DNA of 64,000 nucleotides from assembly GCA_037903355.1 (NCBI GenBank), contig JBAJFE010000050.1:496001-560000 (forward strand), read 5' to 3'. The translations under genes were made by a program, and so were the position numbers. Shown here piece by piece: positions 46,016 to 57,516 of this stretch (positions are counted from its first letter, which is position 1; every line of letters begins with the position of its first letter). This stretch comes from Trichuris trichiura (taxonomy: Eukaryota > Nematoda > Enoplea > Trichinellida > Trichuridae). The notes under the pieces were generated by a model that did not search any database, was not told the origin of the DNA, and saw nothing but the letters and a program-made list of their open reading frames with translations.

Positions 46016-47740
46016 CAAATTGTTACTACGCAAAGTGCGCGTTATCAATTTTTTCACTGAAAAATCTTTTTGAAAAGCCTTTTCATTGAGATGTCTTTTT
46101 CTCACTGAAGTCTGATAACGCGCACTTTGCGTAGTAAAAATTTGCATACATATAAGCGAATGCAATTCAGTTTTATTGATAATACGTTTTATTGATATGT
46201 TATGAATGAAAAAAAGAGCAAAATCGCGAATGACTAACGGAGTGTCTTCTCGACCCGTACTCAACTCTTATCTTTTAAGCCTTATCATTGAGAAATCGTT
46301 TTCTCAATGAAAAGACTTCTCAAAAAATTTATGCAAATTTTTACTACGCAAAGTGCGCGTTATCAGTTTTTTCACTGAAAAATCTTTTTGAAAAGTTTTT
46401 TCATTGAGAAATCTTTTTCTCAATGAAGTCTGATAACGCGCACTTTGCGTAGTAAAAATTTGCATACATCTAAGCGAATTCAGTTCAGTTTTATTGATAA
46501 TATTGATAGTTTATCAGTCATTTAATGACAATACGCTTTATTGATAATATGTTGTGAATGAAAAAAAGAGCAAAATCGCGAATGACTAACGGAGTGTCTT
46601 TTCGACCCGTACTCAACTCTTATCTTTTAAGCCTTATCATTGAGAAATCGTTTTCTCAATGAAGTCTGATAACGCGCACTTTGCGTAGTAAAAATGTGCA
46701 TACATCTAAGCGAATTCAGTTCAGTTTTATTGATAGTTTATCAGTCATTTAATGACAATACGCTTTATTGATAATATGTTGTGAATGAAAAAAAGAGCAA
46801 AATCGCGAATGACTAACGGAGTGTCTTTTCGACCTGTACTCAACTCTTATTTTTTAAGCCTTATCATTGAGAAATGGTTTTCTCAATAACGTCTGATAAC
46901 GCGCACTTTGCGTAGTAAAAATTTGCATACATCTAAACGAATTCAGTTTTATTGATAATATTGATAGTTTATCAGTCATTTAATGACAATACGCTTTATT
47001 GATAATATGTTGTGAATGAAAAAAAGAGCAAAACCGCGAATGACTAACAGTGTCTTTTCGACCCGTACTCAACTCTTGTCTTTTAAGCCTTATCATTGAG
47101 AAATTTGTTTTCTCAATGAAAGACTTCTCAAAAAATTTATGCAAATTTTTACTACGCAAAGTGCGCGTTATCAGTTTTTTCACTGAGAAATCTTTTTCTC
47201 AATGAAGTCTGATAACGCGCACTTTGCGTGGTAAAAATTTGCATACATCTCAACGAATTCATTTCAGTTTTATTGATAATATGTTGTGAATGAAAAAAAG
47301 AGCAAAACCGCGAATGACTAACGGAGTATCTTTTCGACCCGTACTCAAATCTTGTCTTTTAAGCCTTATCATTGAGAAATTTTTTTCTCAATGAAAAGAG
47401 ACTCGCCGTTTTAGAGTAAGATAGTTTGTCTTTCAAGCTGTCCTAAAGGATAGTTGGTACTGTTGATAACATTCAAAGGTATTACGATTCCCACTTCATT
47501 CACCGACTCAGCGCGACGCGGTCTGAGGCGCTGCTTAAGCGCGGAGGATATCTGCATAACATGAATGAAACAACAGCATCGAAACAGATTTTTTTTTATC
47601 AGTTTTTCACGCAAAGTTAAGCAATTAAAAGTTGGAATGTGTGTAAGTAGTAATACACTTTATTGATAATATGTTGCGAATGAAAAAAGAGCGACATCGC
47701 GAACGACTAACGGAGTGTCTTTTCCACCCGTACTCAACTC
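46016..47740. repeat. tandem satellite of nested hairpins (~227-390-bp units)
   Basis: Repeat units begin ACTCAACTCTT at about 46259, 46611, 46838, 47067, 47343 and 47731, so spacing is about 352, 227, 229, 276 and 388. Longer units carry a perfect inverted pair (TTTACTACGCAAAGTGCGCG with the TTATCAG after it, and its complement) around a loop that itself contains CATTGAGAAA facing TTTCTCAATG. Shorter units keep only one arm. Other shared blocks are TTTATTGATAATATGTTGTG and GCGAATGACTAACGGAGTG. The array fills the gap between the convergent cyclin T and RhoGEF genes. Confidence 0.85.
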
Positions 47741-48289
47741 TTATCTGCTTACGTCATTAAGGACGGAATTTTCTTAATAACGAACTTTGAAAAAATCGTT
47801 AAAGCAGCAGCGGCAATTACGAATAATGTCGTTCATCCAAGAGAACGTTGACCATTAGCGTCACGCAGCGCGGCAAAAAAAAATTACTTCTATTCGAAGA
47901 CATTTTAAGGGAGACAGAAATGTTAAACGTATCGGCAGCTGTCTTGCTGCTTCAATGGTCGATAGTGTTTATGGCACTTTCAACAAGCAAAGCAATGTCA
48001 ACAATTGAAAAGCGTCAGCTTATTAATGAACGTCAGACGAATAAAGCGGATGCGTAAGCTTTTGAATTGGTCTCTTTGGGCTACTTGCCAGCGGCTACTC
48101 ATTACTACTCCTAAATCAATGCATTTGGTTAATTGGCGGACGAATTGAGCCTACAACAACTGGCCAATGAACTTCAAGTATAAACATTACTCCAACACTA
48201 TTAGATTTGCATAAAGACAAACCATTCACTGATGAAGGAATTAAGAAGAGACTTTAGGCGAGACGTCGTTCAAGCGTCTGCCTTATGAA

Positions 48290-50729
48290 TTATGAATAAA
48301 AAGGCTTAACTAGAGTCATAAGTAGAAAATGAAGTGGAAGATAACATACTCGGCCTTCAGTGGAAAACAATGATACGGATGTGGTTAGCTTTCCTCGAAC
48401 AACGTCATCGAAATCCATGGAATGTTGTTGGGACGAGAGCTTACGGCTCAACTTGGCGAATAGGGAGGCGAACAAATTGCGACGTTCAGGTTCGCGGTTT
48501 TCCTAAAATGGGAATGATTTTTTTTGAATGGAAGTTTACGACGCCTCATTTCGTCAATGAACTTTTACCGTTGATACGTCACACTCTTTACGCTTGGCGT
48601 TCAATTTCGTAGTAAAGGTGCTGCGATGACGTTGCAACCTCAACTCGGGACGATGCAGAGGAATGCTGCTGGAACTTTCCTTTCGCAAACTTCTTCTGCA
48701 TTCCATCAATTGGGCAATGGCTCTTTCAATGGCGAACACCCATTCGTCCATGACGGAATACTGGTCGGCACGCATAATGACAACGTCATCCTTGCAGATC
48801 AGCTGCACATTTACGGAAAGGGATTTTGTACGGAAAACTAATTACCATAAATGGGCTTACGCGAAACATGCTTTGGCCAAGTACGCGCTCCACTACGCAA
48901 TGGCGGAGCGGAAATACGCACGAACAACGATAGTGTCCTCTTCTACCGGCGGACAATGGCTTAGCGTACAACAGGATGTCCGTAAAAAGCCAAAACATTC
49001 GTCGACGAAAAGTCGAATTCTTCTGCGCCATCTATAAGCGAAATATATTCTTGCGTATTCAAAATTCAACGCCTCAATTCGCGCCAGTTCCCATCACGCA
49101 ACGCGATTTTCAAATTTTCAAAATGTATTAGTACCTGTGAACACTTCATACTGTAGCGCGCTTTTCCCTACTAAAAATATCGCTGATATAGGCAATAAAT
49201 TGTGGTTACGATCGCGCGAATAAAACTTTGCCGAAGCCAAAAATGGTTACTTTCTCTCGAAACCGTTAAGCGAATTCGACGAAAACAGATTATCCCCAAA
49301 AAAAATCAATAAGCAGCCTAATCTTCAATTGCGGCGATTACGGGAACAAAGTTAATTTGGGCAATTGGCGCTACGAGTAGATTCGCGCAGATGAAGATAA
49401 AGTTTTAAAATTACGCGTCCGCTGGTAGGCTGTTACTGTATTAAAGTTTTTTGAATAAGATTATGTGAGGCAAAAATTTGCATTTCCTTAGGAGACGAAA
49501 AAAGCGAGACGCTATTCGAAAGCTGAAGTACACCTGAGAGTCGCGGCGGTTGTAAAAGGAAGCTAACATGGAAAACATTGGTTCAACAATGATTCGACGG
49601 AATTGAAAATGAGCACGGACGTGGTTCATTCAATTCCCTGCACAATTTTCCCCTTGAAAATGGTCAATAACTTTATGGAAGCCAAGAGGAGAGTAAGCGT
49701 AGGAGAAATACGCGGCGAAGGGGAAAATGACAGCACAGAGATCCGTACAGACCGACGAAACGTTGATATCTAAGCCGAAGATCAGTATGAAAGGCCGAAG
49801 CATGACAAATGACTCATCGCTTGGGATGGGAATCAATGAAATCGATGCTTCACAGAAATACCCTTTTAAGGGAAATGGACTGTTTAGCGCTTACCTTATC
49901 TAGCATTCCCTCCTTTAGTAGTCGTCGACCCGGAACGAGCAATTTCGGAGCGCAGCTGTCCAGCAATTTTTGTACGGCAATTATTTTGGCGGAATTTTCA
50001 ACCTCAGCTATACAGTCGTTCACCGTTTCGGCCAGACGACTTATCTGCTCCAACAATTCTTAAAATCATCTTTGCTAATTGAAAAGCGAACAACAACGAA
50101 GTACTTACTTGCAACTAAGCGATACTGCTTTGAATTTTCGTTTAGTACATTCAACATCTGTCCAAGAAGCAACTTGTATCTATACGAAAAAAAGGCAATG
50201 ATCATATGACCAAAAGTTGAAAGCGCAATACCGAGGAATGCGCTGAACCGGCGTTATTAACAAAGCGGATAATTTCAAGCCTTTCAAAGCTGGCAGACAT
50301 TCTTGATGCTCGCAAAACCTTTTGAAATCTTTGTTGCTACTTCGAAGGTTTGCTAGCAATTGTTGAGAGGCCGGATAGCTTCGAGAATAAGCCGTGTACA
50401 ACTTCATAAAATGTATCAGGTCGCCGAAAGCTTCCACAATATCCAAGCCGAGATTTAGGCGATCATAGAGGACTTGATTAACCAAACGAATTGAACGGAT
50501 ATCTCCGAAAATGATGGTCACATCGCGCACTGGTATCAGGTGGGAGCACAACAGCGGATCAGCAAAGTACTGAAATGAAAAAAATGCTAAAGGCGGGAAG
50601 GCTTTTCATGGAAAGCAAGTTTACACGCAGAATCATGTCCAAATGTTCCAAGTAGGAGCGTTCGCTTACGCGAATTTCTTCGTATACGTTCTCCAGCATA
50701 GCCATTTCGGTCATAGCTACCGTCGCCAT
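48290..50729 (-). CDS. Rho guanine nucleotide exchange factor (DH-PH), 431 aa
   Basis: Seven exons: 50625-50729, 50232-50569, 50109-50179, 49895-50058, 48861-49031, 48569-48802 and 48290-48502. They sum to 1296 bases with matching phases. The DH domain begins at ENVYEEIRVSERSYLEHLDM and contains CSHLIPVRDVTIIFGDI and the DH signature GLKLSALLITPVQRIPRYK. LLKEGMLDK then opens a PH domain (RRRMFWLFTDILLYAKP, HCVVERVLGQSMFR, MDEWVFAIERAI with its conserved Trp helix). The Ser- and Arg-rich tail follows. DH-PH proteins load GTP on Rho/Rac/Cdc42 at membranes. The short layout with DH at the N-terminus resembles ARHGEF39 (low confidence on orthology). Intron 4 is 863 bp, the rest about 52-78 bp. 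Extra upstream exons cannot be excluded. Confidence 0.88.
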
Positions 50730-53278
50730 TGCAAAAGCAGACCCAAAGATTGGTCAAACTTTTCTACAAGCAATATGAAGCAATGCAAACTCGGAAAGCG
50801 AAGCAATTCAGAAAAAGCGCCGTCATTACAGTAAGCTAGACTGTACACAATGCCCAATGCTACCTGCCTATTGAAAAGCGAGAGGCAATGGCAAAGATCA
50901 GTCGCCTAATAGGGAAAGAGACCAAACAAAGCGCAACTAACAATAAGCCCCTTAACGTCAGCTTTTGGCGTCAATCACTGCGACAGGGCGGCAACAAAAT
51001 GACCCAAAATCAATACAATCACGGCGCCCGGGCGGTTTGCGAATTTTTTTTTCAAACGAGACGCAAAAGTTGATTGAAAACAGGGACAAACGGACAAGCT
51101 GCAAGCTCGACTAAAACAAGGAAAAATGATTTGCGCCGAAAAGCACCGCGCGTCATTCACAAAATTTCTGTAGGCAAACCGAACTGGCAAAAGCGCCACC
51201 AGTGGCGCGCATGAATTCTTCTTGGCTCGTTGCCGCGCGAGGCGGTCAGAGTATTCGCAATCCTCAACGCGCCACTTGTCAATATAAGCCATAGCGCCGG
51301 CAAAGCCATGTCAAATGTGGCAGTTGTCCCGGGGAGCTACAGTAACTCAAATGCTTAATGATGATCATGTACAAATGCACAAAAGCGCAAAGTTAGCGCC
51401 CTAAAAGGGTTCGTCAAAAATTCAGACTTAACCGAAAACCAGTTTAAGTTAAAAGGTGATAAGGTGATTTGGTTGAAAAGTTATTTTATTAAAAAATTTG
51501 GCTTTTCGAAGCGACTCCGACCCCAGACAGTAATGGAATTTTTTAGGAAAAATTAAGAGCTGCTTGATTTTTGCCTTACCGCTCAAGCTCAAGCTTTTTT
51601 CCTATTTTCTGTATGATTTCTTTCTTTTTTTCGCTGCGGGAAAACGATTTGGGGTTTTCGCCTGAAAATCGCTGTTTTGGTTGGAAAAATCCGTTTGATT
51701 GCAATCTTCTGCCCCTTGAGAGCTCCATATGCATCTCAGAGACGATTTTGTTAATTGCTGTTTCTTGTTAACCGCGAAATTCAAACGCGCTTTCGTAGTT
51801 CACTGTTTGACAGTATCTTCAGCCAGGTGATATAAGCAGCCGAGCGAACCACTGCTTTTAATCCCAACATTTCTCTCGCGTAGTAACGAATCCAACAAAT
51901 ACTATATGCTGTCCAATTTGCATATGTGCCTACGGTAAGGTCTAATTTACAATTAATTAATAAGCAGTAAGAATTGTTTGCAGCAGTAGAAAGTCAAGTA
52001 TTCAAATAATAACATTTGAAATTCTTCTCCCACGCGGGAGCTTTGCTATAGGCGTTAATCTCCTATTCATTGCTTGATGATGCTTTGGAATGATTGTCAG
52101 GCCATAATAATGTCGATGGTTGATTGTTAGGACGTTATTTACAATAACGTAGGAGCAATTGATATCACAGTATTGTATTTCGTCATTTTCCTTCAAAGAC
52201 ATGCAGGATTCGAGACACTTTTAGCGACTTAATTATAGTGCACAATGCTATTTGCTTTTTTTGTTTATCTTTGAATAAACAGTCGAGTGAATTCAAGTTC
52301 ACGCTTTTATAGCAATTGTATATGAGCTGTGATGGAACTACAACGGAAATACTAAGTGATTAAAACGAGATGTAACTTGAACATCATAAATATATTGGAC
52401 GTACCTCGACGAACGAACAGGGCGTGATGCCGCTAGACTTCTGTTGTGTACTAAGAAGGAGTTTTAAAGGTCAAGATTTGTTTATTTGCGAGACTTCGCG
52501 TCTAAGCCGCTTTGTTTGCACTCGAAAGCGTATGTGGCGCGTGAACTGTAATTATTACAGTAACTTAAAGATGTTCAAGATCTTTACTTATCTTGGAGTC
52601 GCTGTAACTACGCGTAAGCCTTTTTATGCGCTCGACCTTTTGCTTTGCGCAATATTCTATCTCTTGTTCTCACTGCGATAGCCGATTGAGTTGCTGGTTT
52701 GCTTCCCTTTCGGTTTTTAAAAGAACAGCGTCGAGTAACTGCCACTTCAAATAGAACTAGCCTTATTGGGCTTGCTAAAGTTTAGTTTCGGACTTGAATG
52801 GTGTTTTTATAATAACCAAAAATCTTACGAAAACTCAGCGACGCCAAAGGGCGCTGAAAATAGTTACGTTACCTTTTATTGGGCGGGCAATAAAAAGCTA
52901 TGCTTCTTGCGGGGCATGAATAACTACCGGCTTGCCGTCGAAAGGCAGTCGACCTTGAATTCGCAACGCTATCAAAAATCGTCCTATTCGAATTCGTCTT
53001 GTTCAGGGCACGCGCTTAGACTGCTTTTTTTCAAAAAAAAAGATTAAAGTCGACTTTGCGTACTTGTACGAAGCGTAAAATTTTTCGGAATCCGCGACAT
53101 CTTTTTTTCGCGCAGCCGCTACAATGCGCTTAGTTGTAGATTATTGCCGCGTTTTGTTATTAGGACAAAAAAGAATGCGGAAATTGTTTGGACAAAAGAA
53201 TCAATGCAAACCGGAAGAAATGGCCGAGCGCTGGATGCCCTAAGGGCATAAATGCCTATCAGTGGCAAGCTTAATTTC
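50730..53278. other. 2.5 kb without a named gene; one candidate exon
   Basis: The best candidate is the minus-strand stretch 51580-51763. It sits between an acceptor and a GTAAGG donor and encodes ETAINKIVSEMHMELSRGRR, then a basic segment ending KKEIIQKIGKKLELE. A second frame in the same bases is also open, so coding status is unsure. A minus frame starting MAYIDKWRVEDCEYSDRLAR at about 51292 is another possibility. Neither was placed in a family. Confidence 0.25.
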
Positions 53279-53716
53279 AGCCCATTGTTCTTTACGCTCC
53301 TGCCTATAGTTTTACTGTCATTGAGCTGCTTGGGGCAAATAGTTTTTTGTTGTGTGTTGAAGTGGTGCTTTATCCTTATGGCCGCCTTCTCCAGCCCGCC
53401 GAAACGTCAAGGCGGAGCGTGTTTTTCGGGTGTACAGGTTAGTCTTTACCAACTTTTCGTTTCCTAACTCTTTTTTCCAAATATGTCCATCCTCCTTCCA
53501 GTTGGAGCATTTTCTGGTTTGCAAGTTGAAGCAGCGCTTAACCCTTTGTTAGGCATAGCTGTTGTCTCGCTAATGCAAGTGTATCTGCTGTTTTTGATTG
53601 TCCGAACGTGGCCATCGTTGCGTAAAGAAGTTACCCTTCAGAGTCTCTCCATTTTAGGACTAACCGACAGGTTAAATACTTTTCTACCTCCCGAGCTTAT
53701 TGGCTCATCTCCATGA
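53279..53716 (+). CDS. unidentified membrane protein, 3' two exons
   Basis: Exon 53279-53441 (after TTTCAG, before GTTAGT) and a second exon after CTTCCAG at about 53505-53716 join in phase. They encode a frame beginning PIVLYAPAYSFTVIELLGAN and ending PPELIGSSP with a TGA. Two to three hydrophobic stretches are visible (FTVIELLGANSFLLCVEVVL, LNPLLGIAVVSLMQVYLLFL), so it is probably a small multi-pass membrane protein. The upstream exons and start codon were not found. A plus-strand ATG frame at about 53128 (MRLVVDYCRVLLLGQKRMR) may belong to it but could not be spliced in. I do not recognise the family. Confidence 0.4.
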
Positions 53717-54474
53717 CTCCTTATTAGCTGATATAAAGCATATTCTTTTTTTTAATCTAAGATTATTCTAAAAGCGACCAAGAGAACTAAGTTTGCAACT
53801 TCAAAAAGAGCTGTATTTCCATGTTTGCATAGTCAGTCGATCGGTCGGTTTCCTCGTTTACGGTACAGTAATCATGCTGTCCTATTGTTATTGGTATACA
53901 AGTTGTAGATGTGTATGCTATAGTGAGCAGGCAATTAGTTTGACCGCTTCTTCGTAATAATAAAAATTTAGGAAGGCATTAAGCCATATGTTTATTTACT
54001 CATGTCACATCTTGGGATAAGACTAGCTTTGTTCGCTCGCTGTATTAGCGGTCCAGCGATTTGTGTTGACTAAGATCGTGATTAAAATAAGATGCGCAGC
54101 ACTCATAATGTGGGACAACTAAGTTTTCGTTCCATTTCATTCGGCTAAAAGTTCACGAACAACCTTACGAATTGCGCAAAGCCTTTGAAACAAATTTCGG
54201 GTACATATCTTACTGTAGAATTATGGTACCTGCGCATAATTATCCAAAAGGGCGGGTTGATTTTCAAAGCGGCTTTACGCCTCTTTGGGAAGCACTTTCC
54301 AAGTTGCGTTATTTAATCCTTCCTTCCAATTTGTTGAAGTCAGTTTCTGCCTGCATTTTCGCCTTTTCTGACTTTGCTTCAAACCTAACTGGCGTCCGCC
54401 GCTTTAGTATAACATCAAATTGGCAGCGTTGAAATTCAAACTCATTTACATAATTTTTGCTTTGCGATTTTCAG

Positions 54475-57400
54475 ACGGGGAAACTTTCGGCCAAGACTGC
54501 AGCCGGCGAGGAAGGTGCCAATTTGGACGAGAAGAAGTAAAGAAATGCCGCCACTCGTTGCTTATTGTTTTTAGCCTTTGTTTTCCAGTTGTTTACGCAA
54601 GGAAGCCAGTGTTGTTGATTCGTCTCCTGTAACACCGATCGAAGATGACATCTTTGCGGACTGCTGTTAGTTTGCTCTTTTGAGGACGTCAATGGTTGTA
54701 TTGTCTTTTCAAAATCATTTTTAGATACGGAAAAAAGTTGGGTGGACATTATGGAAGAGGAGGCGATGAAGGATGCAACTTCGCGAGAGCCAAATAAATT
54801 TGTGTATGCAAATTTGTCTAAAAATGATACGACCATTCCTGTCGTTGGATTGCAGGCAATCGTCACATCGATCGCCGAGCGCAAAGGTTAAAGGGGACAC
54901 GGACTTTTCGAAATTTATGAATGCAAGCGAGTCGAAAGTTAACCACCCGACGTAATGCTTCGTTTATCTTTATTTTGTCTTTTTTTAAATTTATATTCTT
55001 GCAGCGTGCTTAGCCCTTCAGAACAGCTCAAACGTCCTAAGAAAAGACCCAATCTGTCAGACATGCTGAACGATGACTCATGGACAAGGTGTCGGCGTAT
55101 TAGTTTTTTGAATCAGGAAGATACCCGTGACGTCGGCATCGCATCCGAGGAAGAGTCTTTGTCGTGAGCTGTAGAATTCTACTGATTTTTTTGTAGAAAT
55201 TTGAATTTTTTAAGGAGCGACTGCTTGCATGACAGCGAGAGCACCCTTCAAGGAACCAAACATTCCACTCCTGTTAGCTCAAGTCAGCCAGACGCATCGG
55301 GAATCTCTTTGAATCATCTTGAAGTCGTTCGCAAGAAACGTAGACGTATTGGTCCAACTTTGCGTCCCCATTACGTATCGCCAAGCAGTGGTTGGGAGTT
55401 TAGCGAAAATGTCTTAACGCAGCGCGGCCGTGACCTCAGTAAAGGCTATAATTCGGACGTCTATAAGCGCTACCTCGCAAAGTATCCAAAGTAAGAAGAG
55501 ATAGCGGATTTAATCGAAGAAATCAATGACGGCTACGTACACTCTCTTTGATTTTCAGAAAACAAAGGGTAAAGAATATGCATCCCGTAACTCCCAATAA
55601 GTATCTTAAGACAAGTCGTCGCTCATGGGATATGCAGGTTCGTATATGGCGCCGCTCCATTTACGCCTTCATGGGCGAGTCGATAGAAAGGTTTGCGCCA
55701 TTTCTGTCACGTCCCAACGATAATTAATCCGTTACTTTTTTTTCACAGCGATTCATCGATTTATGGCAGTTCGGTTAGCGCGGAAAGCACATCGGACAGT
55801 TGCGACAGCGGTGAGCCGACTTGCTTTTACGCCTATTCAAATTTGGAGGCTTTATATTAATTGAATATTGCCGCTAAGTTTATGACGAACTTGCTGTCCT
55901 TATCTTGGCGGCGACTTTTGCATGAGCGATCTTGATTGTCCTTAAAGCTTGCTGTACAATTTGAAATTTTGAATTTCGTACTGCCAACTGTATCTAGTAT
56001 TCAGGTACTTTCTTTTTTTTACTCAATTTTTTAGCAGCGCTGACGGAACATTGAGTTGTCTAGCATTGCTCATTTCCAGTATAACATTTGTAGTCTTAAG
56101 ATTAGATAAATTCTAGCTCTTATCAAGTCTCGGCGGCGACTTTTGCATGAGTGATCTTGATTATCCTTAAAGCTTGCTGTACAATTTTGAATTTCGTATT
56201 GCCAACTGTATGTAGTATTCAGGTACTTTCCTTTTTTTACTCAATTTTTTAGCAGCGCCGACAGAACACTGAGTTGTCTAGCATTGCTCCTTTCCAGTAT
56301 AACATTTGTAGTCTTAAGATTTGATAAATTCTAGCTCTTATGAGGTCGCGGCGGCGACTTTTGCGTAAGCGATCTTGATTATCCTTAAAGCTTGCTGTAC
56401 AATTTGAAATTTTGAATTCCGTATTGCCAACTGTATGTAGTATTCAGGTACTTTCCTTTTTTTTACTCAATTTTTTAGCAGCGCTGACGGAACATTGACT
56501 TGTCTAGCATTGCTCCTTTCCAGTATAACATTTGTAGTCTTAAGATTTGATAAATTCTAGCTCTTATGAGGTCGCGGCGGCGGCTTTTGCATAAGCGATC
56601 TTGATTATCCTTAAAGCTTGCTGTACAATTTGAAATTTTGAATTTCGTATTGCCAACTGTATGTAGTATTCAGGTACTTTCCTTTTTTTTACTCAATTTT
56701 TTAGCAGCGCCGACGGAACACTGAGTTGTCTAGCATTGCTCCTTTCCAGAATAACATTTGTAGTCTTAAGATTAGATAAATTCTAGCCCTTATCAAGTCT
56801 TGGCGGCGACTTTTGCATGAGCGATCTTGATTGTCCTTAAAGCTTGCTGTACAATTTGAAATTTTGAATTTCGTACTGCCAACTGTATCTAGTATTCAGG
56901 TACTTTCTTTTTTTTACTCAATTTTTTAGCAGCGCTGACGGAACATTGAGTTGTCCAGCATTGCTCATTTCCAGTATAACATTTGTAGTCTTAAGATTAG
57001 ATAAATTCTAGCTCTTATCAAGTCTCGGCGGCGACTTTTGCATGAGTGATCTTGATTATCCTTAAAGCTTGCTGTACAATTTGAAATTTTGAATTTCGTA
57101 TTGCCAACTGTATCTAGTATTCAGGTACTTTCTTTTTTTACTCAACTTTTCAGCAGCGCTGACGGAACACTGAGTTGTCTAGCATTGCTCCTTTCCAGTA
57201 AAACATTTGTAGTCTTAAGATTAGATAAATTCCAGCTTTTGCCGTTGTTGTTTTGTTGTCGACATTGCCAACCGTCATTAGCGGTCGGCTTTCGCGCGCT
57301 TTTCGCGGATAATGAAACAATTTTAAAATAGTCTCATTTTCAAAATTGCAGAGCTGTCGCGCGAGTCGCCGACCAGTCATTCCGAATGCTCGTCTATCAG

Positions 57401-57516
57401 CTCCGACGAGCATCCTTTTGCGTCCGGCGAGGATACGCTAACGGGTAATTTTCTTTTTTTCTTTTTGTTTCGCTCTATTAAGCCTGAGCTTATTTTTTTC
57501 GCTACTTTCAGGCTGA
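54475..57516 (+). CDS. SLBP: histone RNA hairpin-binding protein (SLBP), N-terminus not found
   Basis: Nine phase-compatible exons: 54475-54536, 54589-54665, 54725-54886, 55022-55163, 55215-55490, 55559-55690, 55749-55810, 57352-57444 and 57512-57516. The RNA-binding domain spans exons 5-6: VLTQRGRDLSKGYNSDVYKR, then MHPVTPNKYLKTSRRSWDMQ and VRIWRRSIYAF. TPNK (phospho-Thr site) and SRRSWD are hallmarks of SLBP. It binds the 3' stem-loop of replication-dependent histone mRNAs for processing, export and translation. The C-terminal tail is Ser/Glu/Asp-rich (SPTSHSECSSISSDEHPFAS), as in the family. Exon 4 uses an AG only after an upstream competing AG; that choice is forced by phase. The start exon lies upstream of 54475 and was not identified. 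The intron 55811-57351 contains a satellite array. Confidence 0.88.
55890..57240. repeat. SLBP: 225-bp tandem array, six copies, inside an SLBP intron
   Basis: The marker GCGACTTTTG (one copy GCGGCTTTTG) occurs at 55911, 56136, 56354, 56580, 56806 and 57031, giving periods of 225, 218, 226, 226 and 225. Copies 1 and 5 are nearly identical and share variants that copies 2-4 lack. Copies 3 and 4 share GAGGTCGCGG. Copy 6 shares GAGTGATCTTG with copy 2. Each unit contains a donor-like CAGGTACTTTC and a strong acceptor-like run ending ATTTTTTAG or a close variant. The array lies between exons 55749-55810 and 57352-57444. Confidence 0.92.

Noticed and set aside
45899..47614. Minus-strand open frames within the hairpin satellite
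   Set aside because: They repeat with the satellite unit and reflect repeat composition, not genes.
46016..47740. CRISPR-like array
   Set aside because: Repeats are long, contiguous and of variable length with no unique spacers, and the genome is eukaryotic.
57089..57331. 80-codon plus-strand frame
   Set aside because: Runs through the last satellite unit in the SLBP intron; no homology.
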